NCBI RefSeq assembly: GCF_002727125.1
Contig: NZ_NHOA01000139.1
Location: forward strand, 33,584-97,583
Source: Halorubrum persicum
Lineage (GTDB): Archaea > Halobacteriota > Halobacteria > Halobacteriales > Haloferacaceae
Length of the DNA: 64,000 bases
Direction of reading: 5' to 3'
This document shows positions 1-9,062 of the stretch, piece after piece. The notes beneath the pieces are model-generated. The model made no database searches, was not told where the DNA came from, and worked only from the letters and a program-made list of their open reading frames with translations. Every line of letters starts with the position of its first letter. The first letter of the stretch is position 1. A program made the position numbers and the translations under genes.

Positions 1-992
1 CGGACGGGTCGCGCGCGGAGCTCGCGCTGGGCGAAGAGGTGACCCCGCGCGGCTCCGCGTTCACGATCCGCCAGTACGCCGAGGACCCGTTCACCCCGAT
101 CGATCTGGTGGAGTACGGCACGTTCTCGGTCGCCCAGATGGCGTACTTCTGGCTCTGTATCGAGCACAACAAGAGCCTCATCTTCGCGGGCGGCACCGCC
201 TCGGGGAAGACCACCTCGATGAACGCGGTGTCGATGTTCGTCCCGCCGCGCGCGAAGATCCTTTCTATCGAGGACACCCGCGAGCTCTCGCTGTACCACG
301 ACAACTGGCTCTCCTCGATCACCCGCGAACGCCGGTACGAGGGCGCCGACATCGACATGTACGACCTGCTCCGGTCCGCGCTGCGCCACCGGCCCGAGTA
401 CATCGTGGTGGGGGAGGTCCGCGGGGAGGAGGCGATCACCCTGTTCCAGGCGATGAACACCGGCCACACGACCTTCTCGACGATGCACGCCGACTCGATC
501 GAGACGGTGATAAACCGGCTGGAGAACGAGCCGATCAACGTCCCGCGGGCGATGGTCCAGTCGCTCGACATGCTCTCGATCCAGACGCTGACGCGCTCCG
601 GCGACCAGCGGGTCAGGCGCGCGAAGACGATCGGCGAGATCGGCGGGATCGACCAGCGCACCGGGGAGCTCGACTACTCCTCGGCGTTCGAGTGGAACGC
701 CGAGACGGACGAGTTCCGTCGGAACGACTCGTCGCTCATGGAGGAGATCGCCGACGAGCGCGGGTGGTCCCGGTCGGAGCTCCTCCGGGAGATCCGCCGG
801 CGCGAGCGGTTCCTCGAACTGCTCCGCGAGCTCGGGGTCACCGACTACCGGGCGTTCACCGCCCTCGTCAACGAGTACTACGCCGACTCGGAGCGCGTAA
901 TGGAGCGGCTCGAAGCGCGGAGCGACGGCGAGGCTGACGACGAGACCGAAGCGCGGAGCGACGAGAAGCGCGCCGGCCAGAGCGACGGATGA
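1..992 (+). CDS. Type II/IV secretion system ATPase (PilB/TadA-like), 5' end outside window
   Basis: This is the C-terminal part of an archaeal pilus/secretion hexameric ATPase that would power assembly of type IV pilus-like filaments at the inner face of the membrane. The reading frame is open from the window edge (first full codon at base 3), so the N-terminus lies upstream. The Walker A motif GGTASGKTT, a Walker B/Asp-box region (VVGEVRGEE) and a His-box (GHTTFSTMHAD) are visible. The segment aligns closely with the C-terminal half of the second ATPase at 42086-45745, for example DGSRAELALGEEV here and DGSRAQLTLGREV there. The C-terminus is charged and low-complexity. Its stop overlaps the next start (ATGA), so it is co-transcribed with the membrane platform gene. 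The family call is secure; the filament served is unknown. Confidence 0.93.
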   Translation, partial: DGSRAELALGEEVTPRGSAFTIRQYAEDPFTPIDLVEYGTFSVAQMAYFWLCIEHNKSLIFAGGTASGKTTSMNAVSMFVPPRAKILSIEDTRELSLYHDNWLSSITRERRYEGADIDMYDLLRSALRHRPEYIVVGEVRGEEAITLFQAMNTGHTTFSTMHADSIETVINRLENEPINVPRAMVQSLDMLSIQTLTRSGDQRVRRAKTIGEIGGIDQRTGELDYSSAFEWNAETDEFRRNDSSLMEEIADERGWSRSELLREIRRRERFLELLRELGVTDYRAFTALVNEYYADSERVMERLEARSDGEADDETEARSDEKRAGQSDG

Positions 993-3133
993 TCGCGTAC
1001 CTCCCCCTGCTCGCGGCGCTCGGATGCTGTCTGGCGCTGGTGTTGCCCGCGGTCGACGACGGGACCGACCTGGCCGTCACCCGGATCGCGCTGCTGCTCT
1101 TCGGCGACTACGTGGGGGAGGACAGGCCGCGGCGCCAGCGACAGCGCGACCTGATGCGCGCCGCCCACGTGGCGGGCACCCACCGGGCGTACGCCGCCAA
1201 GACGCTCCTGTACGCCGGCGTGCTCGGCGTCGCCGGCAGCGTCATCGGCGTGTACGCCGCGGCCGGGCTCCTCTCGGCGCTCGACGTGAGCGAGGCAACC
1301 CTGCGCGAGACGCTCCCCGCGTCCCTCGGCTTCGTTTCGGTGGTCACCCGGCTCACGGAGCTCGGGCTCCCACAGCTGTTCCTCCTGTTGACGCTGGCGT
1401 CGGCGACGCTCGGCGCCGCGCTCGCCGTGGGAATGTACTACGGTCGATGGGAGCTGCTCGATCAGCGGGCCCACACCCGAGGGGCCGAGATCGACGCCAC
1501 CCTCCCGCGCACCGTCGCGTTCATGTACGCGCTCTCGCGGTCGGGAATGCCGTTCCCCCGCGTGATGGACACGCTCGCCAAGAACGAGGCGGTGTACGGC
1601 GAGGCGGCGACGGAGCTGTCGGTCGCGGTCCGCGACATGAACGCCTTCGGGACCGACGCGCTCACCGCGCTCCAGCGCACGTCGCGGCGCACGCCCAGCG
1701 AGGACCTCGCCGACTTCGCGGAGAACCTCGCGTCCGTGCTCGGCACCGGCCAGCCCATCTCGGCGTTCCTCAGCGACCAGTACGAGCTGTACCAGGAGGA
1801 GGCGGAGTCGAAACAGCAGCAGTACCTCGAGCTGCTCTCCACGTTCGCGGAGGCGTACGTCACCGCGCTGGTCGCGGGACCGCTGTTCTTCATCACGATT
1901 CTCGTCGTGATCGGGCTCGTGTTGGAGGACACGCTCCCCCTGTTGCGCGTCGTGGTCTATCTGGGCGTCCCGCTGGCGACGTTCGGGTTCGTCGTCTACG
2001 TCGACAGCGTGACGCAGGGGATCGGCGGCACCGAGACCGTCGACCTCTCGGAGGCGATCGAAGACGGGTCAAACGCGGGGCGCAGCGGCGTCGGGGCCTC
2101 CGGGGGCGACGCGATGCAGGCCGACGGCGGCGTGGCCCGGGGTGCGCCCGCCGAGGACAGGTGGGCGACGAGCCGCGAGCGCCTCCGCGCGTACGACGAG
2201 ATACGAACGCTGCGTGGGTGGGTCGCGTCGCCGATCGAGAGCGCGCTCGAGGCGCCGCACACGGTGTTCCTGATCTCCGTCCCGCTCGCGATCGTGGGGC
2301 TCCTCGCGACCGTCTTCCCGATCACCCTCGGCCCGCCGACCGAGATGGTCGCACAGATCGAGACGCCGGTCGTCGTCGCGACCGCGCTCGTGCTCGCGAG
2401 CTACGCCGTCGTCTACGAGGCGCGCAAGCGGCAGGTCAGACAGATCGAGGCGTCGGTCCCCGACTTCCTCGACCGACTCGCCAGCGTCAACGAGGCCGGC
2501 ACCTCGGTGGTCGGGAGCGTTCGGCGCGTCGCGGACTCGAACCTGGAGGCGCTGAGCGACGACCTGCGGCGCACCCGGCGCGACATCGACTGGGGCGCCG
2601 ACGTGAGCACCGCCCTCCGGCGGCTGGAGCGGCGGGTCCGGTCGCCGATGACCTCACGGGGGGTCGCGCTCATCACGAACGCGATGCGCGCCAGCGGCGA
2701 CATCGCTCCCGTGCTCCGGATCGCGGCCGACGAGGCGCGCGCGACGTGGTCGCTCCGCCGAGAGCGTAGACAAGTAATGTTAACGTACCTCATTGTGATC
2801 TACATCTCCTTCCTCGTGTTCCTCGGGATCATCGCCTCGCTGTCGGTGTCGTTCATCCCCGCGATCGAGGAGGCGGCGATCCCCGCCGGGGGCGGCGGGG
2901 CGGGCGGCCTCCCGGGCGCGCCGAGCGGCCCCGGAGGTATCACCGAGGGGCTCGGAGACATCGAGGCGGGCGCCTACGAGCAGCTGTTCTTCCACGCCGC
3001 CGCCATCCAAGCGGTCTGCTCCGGGCTCGTCGCCGGTCAGCTCGGCGAGGGGGCGATCAACGACGGCGTGAAACACGTCGTCGTCCTGCTGCTGTTGACG
3101 CTGGCCACGTTCCTCGTCATCGGGACGCTGTGA
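989..3133 (+). CDS. Type II secretion F-domain platform protein (PilC/TadC/ArlJ-like)
   Basis: This 714-residue integral membrane protein is the platform partner of the upstream ATPase. It has two tandem T2SSF-type halves. Hydrophobic segments lie near residues 3-22, 73-98, 126-150, 290-340, 425-445, 458-475, 598-625 and 696-714. Between them are cytoplasmic helical regions with the family's typical signatures (ATLPRTVAFMYALSRSG in the first half, SVPDFLDRLASVNEAG in the second). A Gly-rich linker (about residues 630-655) precedes the last membrane segment. The start overlaps the ATPase stop by 4 bases. No pilin-like gene follows in this window, unlike the second ATPase/platform pair at 42-52 kb, so its filament genes, if any, are upstream or elsewhere. 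Confidence 0.92.
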   Translation: MIAYLPLLAALGCCLALVLPAVDDGTDLAVTRIALLLFGDYVGEDRPRRQRQRDLMRAAHVAGTHRAYAAKTLLYAGVLGVAGSVIGVYAAAGLLSALDVSEATLRETLPASLGFVSVVTRLTELGLPQLFLLLTLASATLGAALAVGMYYGRWELLDQRAHTRGAEIDATLPRTVAFMYALSRSGMPFPRVMDTLAKNEAVYGEAATELSVAVRDMNAFGTDALTALQRTSRRTPSEDLADFAENLASVLGTGQPISAFLSDQYELYQEEAESKQQQYLELLSTFAEAYVTALVAGPLFFITILVVIGLVLEDTLPLLRVVVYLGVPLATFGFVVYVDSVTQGIGGTETVDLSEAIEDGSNAGRSGVGASGGDAMQADGGVARGAPAEDRWATSRERLRAYDEIRTLRGWVASPIESALEAPHTVFLISVPLAIVGLLATVFPITLGPPTEMVAQIETPVVVATALVLASYAVVYEARKRQVRQIEASVPDFLDRLASVNEAGTSVVGSVRRVADSNLEALSDDLRRTRRDIDWGADVSTALRRLERRVRSPMTSRGVALITNAMRASGDIAPVLRIAADEARATWSLRRERRQVMLTYLIVIYISFLVFLGIIASLSVSFIPAIEEAAIPAGGGGAGGLPGAPSGPGGITEGLGDIEAGAYEQLFFHAAAIQAVCSGLVAGQLGEGAINDGVKHVVVLLLLTLATFLVIGTL

Positions 3134-3216
3134 GTCGGCGTCGGACGAGCGGCGGCGTCGCCGTCGGCGACGATCGCGGCCACCGGAGCTAAATCGGTCC
3201 GGGCCGACCGCCCGGT

Positions 3217-3849
3217 ATGGACCCCCAGTCGACGTACGACCGCATCGCCGCGCACTTCTCGAAGACGAGGGAGTACGCGTGGCCGGAGGTCGAGTCGTTT
3301 CTCGACGGGCGCGCCGCGACGCGCGCACTCGATCTCGGCTGTGGCAACGGGCGGCACACGGAACTGCTCGCCGAGCGCGCGGACGCGGTCGTCGGCGTCG
3401 ATCTCAGCCGCGAACTGCTGCGCGAAGCCGGCGAGCGGGCACGCGAACGCGGATTCGACGACGCCGCGTCGTTCGTCCACGGCGACGCGGCGGCCCCGCC
3501 GATCGCGACCGATACGATCGGACTCGCCGTGTACGTCGCCACCCTGCATCACCTCCCGTCGCGCGAGGCTCGGGTCCGGAGCCTCGACGAACTCGCTCGG
3601 TCCCTCGCCCCGGGTGGGACCGCACTGGTGAGCGTCTGGAGCACGGCTCACGACCGGTTCGACCGGGAGGAGGGGTTCGACACGACGGTCGACTGGACCC
3701 TCCCGGGCGGCGAAACGGTGCCGCGGTACTATCACATCTACTCGCCCGAGGAGTTCGAGAGCGACATCGCCGATAGCGCCCTCGAACCCGTCGAGACGAC
3801 CGTTTCGAGCGGGAACTGCTACGCGGTCGTTGCGGGCCCAGATCCGTAA
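3217..3849 (+). CDS. Class I SAM methyltransferase, Trm9/ALKBH8-like
   Basis: A 210-residue SAM-dependent methyltransferase. The N-terminal signature YDRIAAHFSKTREYAWPEV is characteristic of Trm9/ALKBH8-type tRNA wobble-uridine methyltransferases. It is followed by the SAM-binding motif LDLGCGNGRHTELL and by YVATLHHLP. Near the C-terminus, RYYHIYSPEEF also matches the Trm9 pattern. The eukaryotic relatives methylate carboxymethyl-uridine at tRNA position 34 and need the small zinc protein Trm112; a similar role here is inference. A TATA-like GCTAAATC lies about 27 bases before the ATG, which supports a leaderless transcript and this start. It is monocistronic, between the pilus pair and a transducer gene. 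Confidence 0.82.
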   Translation: MDPQSTYDRIAAHFSKTREYAWPEVESFLDGRAATRALDLGCGNGRHTELLAERADAVVGVDLSRELLREAGERARERGFDDAASFVHGDAAAPPIATDTIGLAVYVATLHHLPSREARVRSLDELARSLAPGGTALVSVWSTAHDRFDREEGFDTTVDWTLPGGETVPRYYHIYSPEEFESDIADSALEPVETTVSSGNCYAVVAGPDP

Positions 3850-3909
3850 TTATCAGCGCCGATACCGTCGTGAGAGGATTAAAGAGACAGTGACGACCGC
3901 GTCGATGTA

Positions 3910-6354
3910 ATGAGTTCTACCCGTTTGGATCGCTTCCTCCGCCGGATCAGTCCTGACGTGATCGCTCGCAGCTATCTCGCGAAGTTCGCGGTCGTCGTGT
4001 TGGTGGTCGTCGCCGCCATCGGCGGGGTGGGCGCGGTCACCTACGCGGAGACCACCGAGCAGCTCGAAGCCAACGCACAGGCGGATTACACCGCCGTCGC
4101 CGAGCTGAGCGGCATCGAGCTCGACGGCTGGTCGAGCGCCCGCCGATCGACGGCGCGGGACGTCGCGGACAACGCGGCGTTCTCCAACGATCCGGAGGTG
4201 ACGAGCCGCTACCTCAGCTCGCACGAATCGCGGACGACCGAGGAGGTGCTCGCGCTGCACCACGTCGACCGCAAGGAGGGAACCGTGCTCGCGTCGAGCC
4301 GAGACGACCCCGACGCCGGCGCCGCGGTCACCGGCCAGGAGTGGTTCGACGACAACCTGCTGTACGGCGATCAGGTGTACACCACGCCCACCTACGAGGT
4401 CGACGGGAGACAGCGGGTCGCGTACGTCGCACTGACGCCGATGCGCGACTACCTCGTCGTGGAAGTCGACCTCGCGCCGGTCGTCGCGGACCTCCGGCAG
4501 CCGACCGACGGCGCGTTCACGACGCTCGTGCAGGCCGACGGGACGATCGCCGCCAGTGACCGCGAGGGCGTCGCCGGGGAGCGGTACAACGGCGGCGTCC
4601 GGAGCGCCCTCTTCGCCGGGGAGCGTCCGGTGGGCCACATCGCATCCGCGACGTTCGGCTTCGCCGACGGGGCCGAGTGCTTCGTCGCGTACGCCCCCGT
4701 GCCGACGGAGGACTGGGTGGTCGCGGTCCACGTCCCCCTCTCGGAGGCGTACGCGCTCTCCGGGATGATCGGCCGGAATCTCCTCCTGATCGTCGGGGTC
4801 GCTGTCGTCGGGCTCGGGCTGCTCGGCGCGACGCTCGGCCGGGGGACCGTCGTCGAGCTGAAGCGCCTCGGCAACCGGGCGCGCGAGCTGGAGGCCGGCA
4901 ACCTCGACGTGGACCTCCGGTCGAGCCGGCAGGACGAGTTCGGCGACCTCTACGGCTCGTTCTCGACGATGCGCGACTCGCTGCGCGAGGAGATCGAGTC
5001 GGCGGAGACCCAACGGGAGCGCGCGGAGGCCGCGAAGGCGGAGAGCGAGGCGTTCGCGCGGACGCTCGAGGAACGCGCCGCCGCCTTCGGGGCGACGATG
5101 GAAGAGTGCGCGGACGGCGACCTCACGGCCCGGATCGCCACCGAGCCCGACGACCCGGAGGCGCTCCACGAGATCGCCGACGGGTTCAACGGCGCGATGG
5201 ACGCGCTGGAGGCGACGATCGCCGAGGTGGACGCGTTCGCGGACGCGGTGGCCGAGAAGAGCGAGGCGGTGACGGACGGCACCGACGAGGTCGCCGCGGC
5301 CGGTCGCGAGACGAGCGACGCGGTCGACGAGATCTCGGCGGGGGCGGAGCGGCAGAGCCGTCAGCTCGCCGACGTCGCCGGCGAGATGGAGGACATGTCC
5401 GCGACCGTGGAGGAGGTGGCCGCCTCGGCCGAGCAGGTGGCGACCACCTCACGGCAGGCGAGCGACCTCACCGAGCGGGGCCGCGAGGCGACCGGCGACG
5501 CGGTCGACGAGCTCCACGCGATCGAAGAGCGGTCGGAGTCGGCCGCGGAGACCGTCGAGCGGCTGGAGGCCGAGATGGAGGAGGTCGACGAGATCGTCGA
5601 GACGATCTCGGAGATCGCCGACCAGACGAACCTGCTCGCGCTCAACGCCTCCATCGAGGCCGCCCGCGCGGGCGAGGCCGGCTCCGGCTTCGCGGTCGTC
5701 GCCGAGGAGGTGAAGTCGCTCGCGGAGGAGACGCAGGAATCGGCCGCCGAGGTCGAGACGCTGATCGCGGGGCTCCGCGAGCGCACCGACGAGAGCGTCG
5801 CCGAGATGGCCGCGATCCGCGAGGGAGTCGGCGACGGGGTCGACACCGTCGAGGAGGCCGAGGACGCACTCGAGGCGGTCGCCGAGCGCGTGAGCGAGGC
5901 GGACGACGGGGTTCAGGAGATCTCCGGCGCGATGGACGCGCAGGCCTCGTCGGTCAGCGAGGTCACCGGCGCCGTGGACGACCTGGCCGGCGTGAGCCAG
6001 CAGACGACTGCCGAGGCGGCGACCGTCGCGTCGACCGCGGAGGAGCAGGCCACGACGCTCGGAGAGGTCTCCGAGCAGGCGCACGACCTGACGGAGCGGG
6101 CGCACGACCTCCGCCGCATGACCGACGCCTTCGAGGTCGGCGGCGAGGGGGCGGAGCCCGGAGGCGCCACAGACGACGGCGGCTCCGGAGCGGAGCCCGA
6201 ACCGGACCCGGAGTCCGGATCTGAGGACACCGCGTTCACGTTCGGCACGGAGGAGACGGGCGACGCCGGCTCGTCGGTGAGCGCCGACGGTGGCGTCGAT
6301 AGCACGGCGGACGCGACGCTCGACGGAGCGTCCGACGGGAACGCAGAAAGGTAG
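3910..6354 (+). CDS. Methyl-accepting chemotaxis protein (halobacterial transducer)
   Basis: An 814-residue membrane transducer that should signal through CheA/CheW to the archaellum. It has an N-terminal membrane helix (about residues 25-47), an extracellular Cache-like sensor (about 50-285, with the feature [19 protein letters not shown]), a second helix (about 287-310), a HAMP linker (about 311-365) and a long coiled-coil signalling domain (about 440-740). The hairpin tip reads [19 protein letters not shown], the nearly invariant MCP core. The C-terminal roughly 80 residues are acidic, Gly/Ser-rich and probably disordered. TATA-like TTAAAGAG about 27 bases upstream fits the ATG chosen. The ligand cannot be deduced; Cache domains commonly bind small metabolites. 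Confidence 0.95.
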   Translation: MSSTRLDRFLRRISPDVIARSYLAKFAVVVLVVVAAIGGVGAVTYAETTEQLEANAQADYTAVAELSGIELDGWSSARRSTARDVADNAAFSNDPEVTSRYLSSHESRTTEEVLALHHVDRKEGTVLASSRDDPDAGAAVTGQEWFDDNLLYGDQVYTTPTYEVDGRQRVAYVALTPMRDYLVVEVDLAPVVADLRQPTDGAFTTLVQADGTIAASDREGVAGERYNGGVRSALFAGERPVGHIASATFGFADGAECFVAYAPVPTEDWVVAVHVPLSEAYALSGMIGRNLLLIVGVAVVGLGLLGATLGRGTVVELKRLGNRARELEAGNLDVDLRSSRQDEFGDLYGSFSTMRDSLREEIESAETQRERAEAAKAESEAFARTLEERAAAFGATMEECADGDLTARIATEPDDPEALHEIADGFNGAMDALEATIAEVDAFADAVAEKSEAVTDGTDEVAAAGRETSDAVDEISAGAERQSRQLADVAGEMEDMSATVEEVAASAEQVATTSRQASDLTERGREATGDAVDELHAIEERSESAAETVERLEAEMEEVDEIVETISEIADQTNLLALNASIEAARAGEAGSGFAVVAEEVKSLAEETQESAAEVETLIAGLRERTDESVAEMAAIREGVGDGVDTVEEAEDALEAVAERVSEADDGVQEISGAMDAQASSVSEVTGAVDDLAGVSQQTTAEAATVASTAEEQATTLGEVSEQAHDLTERAHDLRRMTDAFEVGGEGAEPGGATDDGGSGAEPEPDPESGSEDTAFTFGTEETGDAGSSVSADGGVDSTADATLDGASDGNAER

Positions 6355-6391
6355 CCGCACCGCCTCCCGCGGCGGTCGAATCGCGATCGCC

Positions 6392-6676
6392 TCAGTCGGC
6401 GACTGTCTCGTGGCCGGTCCGGGTGCTGTCAGCGAGCGGCGTCACGATCTTGTACACCGCGTACACCCCGAGCACCGCGATGCCGGCCAGCACGACCCCG
6501 GTCCGGAGCTGCGGCGAGAACAGCGGGGTCGCGATCACGTCGCCCGCCTCGTTCGTGAGCGGGACCGGGCTGTACGGGGCGCCGACGAGGATCTCCAGGA
6601 GCCCCATGCCGACGATCCCGAGCAGCATCAGTCCCGCGCTCAGCGCCATCGCCGCTTTGTCGATGATGTCTGTCAT
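6392..6676 (-). CDS. Small membrane protein downstream of DoxX gene
   Basis: A 94-residue protein with two hydrophobic segments (about residues 9-31, with many Leu/Gly, and about 62-82), joined by a short polar loop. The start is set by a GAGGTGA Shine-Dalgarno site 6 bases upstream. That site follows directly on the stop codon of the DoxX-family gene, with a 13-base intergenic gap, so the two form an operon. The protein resembles small haloarchaeal membrane proteins encoded beside DoxX/DoxD-like genes. I do not recognise an enzymatic motif. A role as partner subunit of the DoxX protein is inferred from gene order only. Confidence 0.75.
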   Translation of the reverse strand: MTDIIDKAAMALSAGLMLLGIVGMGLLEILVGAPYSPVPLTNEAGDVIATPLFSPQLRTGVVLAGIAVLGVYAVYKIVTPLADSTRTGHETVAD

Positions 6677-6689
6677 TGGATGTCACCTC

Positions 6690-7214
6690 TTAACCGAGCA
6701 GGTAGCGGAGTTTCGGGTGCTGTTCGACCACGTCGAGCTTCTCGATGAGCGCGTCGAGGCCGTAGTGCCGGCCGGCCGCGAACACGATCACCGTCATGAA
6801 CAACAGCAGTCCCATGAGGTCGCTGTTGACGAGCCCGTGTCCGAACTCGGCGTTGCCGACCCAGAACAGGGTCATGAAGATGACCCCGCCAAAGGCGGCG
6901 AGCCGAGTGAACGCGCCCGCGATCAGCGCCAGCCCGATCAGCGTCTCGAACAGCGGGACGCCCGGCTCGATGAGCCATCCGAGGTTGTGGCCCATCCAGA
7001 CCGGGATCCCGCCGAGGGCCGTCTCCGACATGCCCTGCATGTACGTCGTCCCGTAGGTGTACGAGAACCCGCTCTCGATCACCTTCGTGATCCCGGAGTG
7101 GAAGAACCACCATCCGGTGACGACGCGTAGGAACGCGATCCAGTACGTCGCCCATGGGCCGTCCAGTGCGAACTCGACCTCACCGACCAGTGGGTTGCTT
7201 GATTGGTATGACAT
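6690..7214 (-). CDS. DoxX family membrane protein
   Basis: A 174-residue four-helix membrane protein of the DoxX/DoxD group, which includes the small subunit of thiosulfate:quinone oxidoreductase and many uncharacterised redox-linked proteins. Features include an N-terminal amphipathic stretch, WIAFLRVVTGWWFFHSGITKV (helix 1 with the family's typical WFFHSG), then helices near residues 90-110, 115-130 and 135-155. An in-frame ATG 39 bases upstream is possible, but the internal ATG at 7214 is preceded by GAGGTGA at good spacing and is preferred. A TATA-like ATTTAGAA near 7270-7277 would give a leader of about 35 bases. The substrate is unknown. Confidence 0.85.
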   Translation of the reverse strand: MSYQSSNPLVGEVEFALDGPWATYWIAFLRVVTGWWFFHSGITKVIESGFSYTYGTTYMQGMSETALGGIPVWMGHNLGWLIEPGVPLFETLIGLALIAGAFTRLAAFGGVIFMTLFWVGNAEFGHGLVNSDLMGLLLFMTVIVFAAGRHYGLDALIEKLDVVEQHPKLRYLLG

Positions 7215-7393
7215 CGTCGTCACCTCACAGATGTACGTTGGACGAGTGCACACATATGTACCCAGAACGCTTCTAAATGCCTGAAAATGGTTCTAATTTC
7301 GCGGGAACGGCCCGTTATACTGTGGCTTTTTAAGTAGTGGTGGTACCGTTCGTTGGCGTCGCCGCGCTCCCGCCGTCGTCGAGAACACGGAAC

Positions 7394-7401
7394 GTTTATC
7401 A
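7394..7401 (+). promoter_or_regulatory. TATA box, probable promoter of tRNA-Gly
   Basis: GTTTATCA, AT-rich in a GC-rich context, about 53 bases before the mature tRNA. This would give a primary transcript with a 5' leader of about 25-30 bases for RNase P to remove. The position fits archaeal tRNA promoters, but the start site itself is inferred. Confidence 0.5.
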
Positions 7402-7451
7402 GAACTGTTCGGCCTACGTGTAGACGCGTTCAGCGACGGACGCACCCACGC

Positions 7452-7522
7452 GCGCCGGTGGTCTAGTGGTAGGACCTGAGCCTTCCAAGCTCATGGCCCG
7501 GGTTCAAATCCCGGCCGGCGCA
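7452..7522 (+). tRNA. tRNA-Gly (anticodon TCC)
   Basis: A full cloverleaf can be drawn over 71 bases. The acceptor stem is GCGCCGG with CCGGCGC, the D-arm contains CTAGTGGTAG, the anticodon stem is TGAGC/GCTCA around the loop CTTCCAA (anticodon TCC, reading GGA), and the T-arm loop is TTCAAAT. The discriminator base is A and no CCA is encoded. No intron is seen. A 14-base copy of its 3' end follows at 7573-7586. Confidence 0.96.
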
Positions 7523-7586
7523 CTCCCTTCGGTCGTGCGCCGCCCGTACCCTCGCTCGCAAGCTCGCGAGGGTCCCGGCCGGCGCA
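7509..7586 (+). repeat. Direct repeat of tRNA-Gly 3' end
   Basis: The last 14 bases of the tRNA (TCCCGGCCGGCGCA, 7509-7522) recur exactly at 7573-7586, 64 bases downstream. Between them lies a potential hairpin, CCCTCGC (7549-7555) pairing with GCGAGGG (7566-7572). Duplicated tRNA 3' ends are the usual footprint of tRNA-directed integration. No integrase or mobile gene lies between or next to the copies, so at most this is a scar. Confidence 0.7.
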
Positions 7587-7648
7587 TTTCTCGAACGAAG
7601 TGAGAGGAATATTTAAACAAGTTTGTACCTCGAGCCAGAGTTCCGAAC

Positions 7649-8161
7649 ATGCTCGGGCTGCCCCGCGGCACCGTCGCGTTGGAGCCTCACCAAGAGTCGT
7701 GGAGCGACGCGTACGACGCGGAAGTCGCCCGGCTGACGGATGCCGTCGGCGGCCGAGTCGAGCGCTTCGAACACGTCGGTAGCACCGCAGTCGAGGGGAT
7801 GCCTGCCAAGCCGATCCTCGACGTGCTCGCCTTGGTCGACGAGTCGACCCCCGCGAGCGACCTCGTCCCACCGCTCGAGACGCGTGGCTACGAGCGCCGC
7901 CCCGACGAGGTGGAGGGACGGGTGTTCCTCGCGAAGGGGCCGCCGGAGAACCGCACGTGCTACCTGTCGGTCGCCGAAGTCGGGAGCGCGTTCCACGACG
8001 AGACGACCGCGTTCAGGGACGCGCTTCGAACCGACCCGGAGCTCGCCGAGCGGTACGCCTCGTTGAAGCGGCGGCTCGCGGCGCGGTATCCCGAGAGCCG
8101 GGACCGGTACACTGCCGAGAAGGGTGCGTTCGTTCGGGACGTTCTCGACCGACGGGAGTGA
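7649..8161 (+). CDS. GrpB/UPF0157 family protein
   Basis: A 170-residue member of the GrpB (UPF0157) family, which has a nucleotidyltransferase-like fold and an uncertain biochemical role. The family signature FEHVGSTAVEGMPAKPILDV is present near residues 36-56, and RYTAEKGAFV closes the protein, as is usual. The length matches the family's single-domain size. A TATA-like ATATTTAAAC lies at 7609-7618, giving a short leader. It is a stand-alone gene between the tRNA-Gly region and a convergent SDR gene. Its function cannot be deduced from context. Confidence 0.88.
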   Translation: MLGLPRGTVALEPHQESWSDAYDAEVARLTDAVGGRVERFEHVGSTAVEGMPAKPILDVLALVDESTPASDLVPPLETRGYERRPDEVEGRVFLAKGPPENRTCYLSVAEVGSAFHDETTAFRDALRTDPELAERYASLKRRLAARYPESRDRYTAEKGAFVRDVLDRRE

Positions 8162-8187
8162 CGCGTCGGTCGGCCCGCGGTCGAGAC

Positions 8188-8958
8188 CTACAGGCTCGCG
8201 CCGCCGTCGACCCACACCGTCTCGCCGGTCACGTAGTTCGCCCCCTCGGAGGCGAGGTAGAGGTACGCGTCGCGCAGGTCAGCAGGAGTCCCGGCCCGGG
8301 ACGGGAGGCCGTCGGAGCCGTCGATCGCGTCCGCCTCCTCGGCCCACCCCTCTCGGATCTCGGTGGCGATCGGTCCCGGAGCGACCGCGTTCACCCTGAT
8401 CCCGTGCCCGTCGAGTTCGAGGGCGGCGCTTCGGGTGAGCATCTGTACGCCGCCCTTCGTCGCCGCGTAGTGGGAGTGGTCCCACTCGGCGCGCTCGGCC
8501 GTCGTCGACGACGTGTTCACGATCGATCCCTCGACGCCGCGGTCGATCATGTCCTTGGCGGCCAGTTGGGTGCCGAAGAACGCGCCCCTGAGGTTGACGC
8601 CGTGAACCGAGTCGAACTCCTCGGGAGTAACGTCGAGGAACTCGGCGCTGCGGTGGACGCCCGCGTTGTTCACCATCACGTCGATCCCGCCGAACTCGCG
8701 GGCCGCCTCGATCACCGATTCGATCTGGTCCGGGTCGGAGACGTCGGTCTCGACGAACGCTGCGGTGCCGCCGCGGCTTTCGATCGCCTCGTGCGTGGGC
8801 GTCTCGGCGTCGACGTCTTTCGGCGCCGCCCTCACGTCGGCGTTGATCACGGTCGCTCCCGCGTCGCCGAACCCGTTCGCAACCGCGCGGCCGATACCGC
8901 TCGATCCGCCCGTGACCACGACCGTCTCACCGGCGAAGTCCGCGTCGAGAGTTCCCAT
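8188..8958 (-). CDS. SDR family oxidoreductase
   Basis: A classical short-chain dehydrogenase/reductase of 256 residues. The NAD(P)-binding glycine motif TGGSSGIGR is at residues 16-24, NNAG lies in the fourth strand, and the catalytic Tyr-x-x-x-Lys is present as YAATK. Near the C-terminus, NYVTGETVWVDGGASL is typical of 3-ketoacyl reductase or glucose-dehydrogenase-like SDRs. A TATA-like CCTTTTGATC about 27 bases upstream supports a leaderless start at this ATG. The substrate is unknown. The acidic residue at the end of strand 2 (NADVRA) does not clearly separate NAD from NADP preference. Confidence 0.92.
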   Translation of the reverse strand: MGTLDADFAGETVVVTGGSSGIGRAVANGFGDAGATVINADVRAAPKDVDAETPTHEAIESRGGTAAFVETDVSDPDQIESVIEAAREFGGIDVMVNNAGVHRSAEFLDVTPEEFDSVHGVNLRGAFFGTQLAAKDMIDRGVEGSIVNTSSTTAERAEWDHSHYAATKGGVQMLTRSAALELDGHGIRVNAVAPGPIATEIREGWAEEADAIDGSDGLPSRAGTPADLRDAYLYLASEGANYVTGETVWVDGGASL

Positions 8959-9062
8959 ACGACTCGTCGGAGACAGCGGATCAAAAAGGGTCGGTATCGC
9001 GGCTGCACAGTCGAGCTACCGCCCCGTTTCGGAGGCTACCGGAGATGCGCAGTCGGGTCGGC

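Noticed and set aside
3853..5169. 438-codon minus-strand frame opposite the chemotaxis transducer
   Set aside because: Arg/Glu-rich shadow with no motif; the transducer reading has full domain structure.
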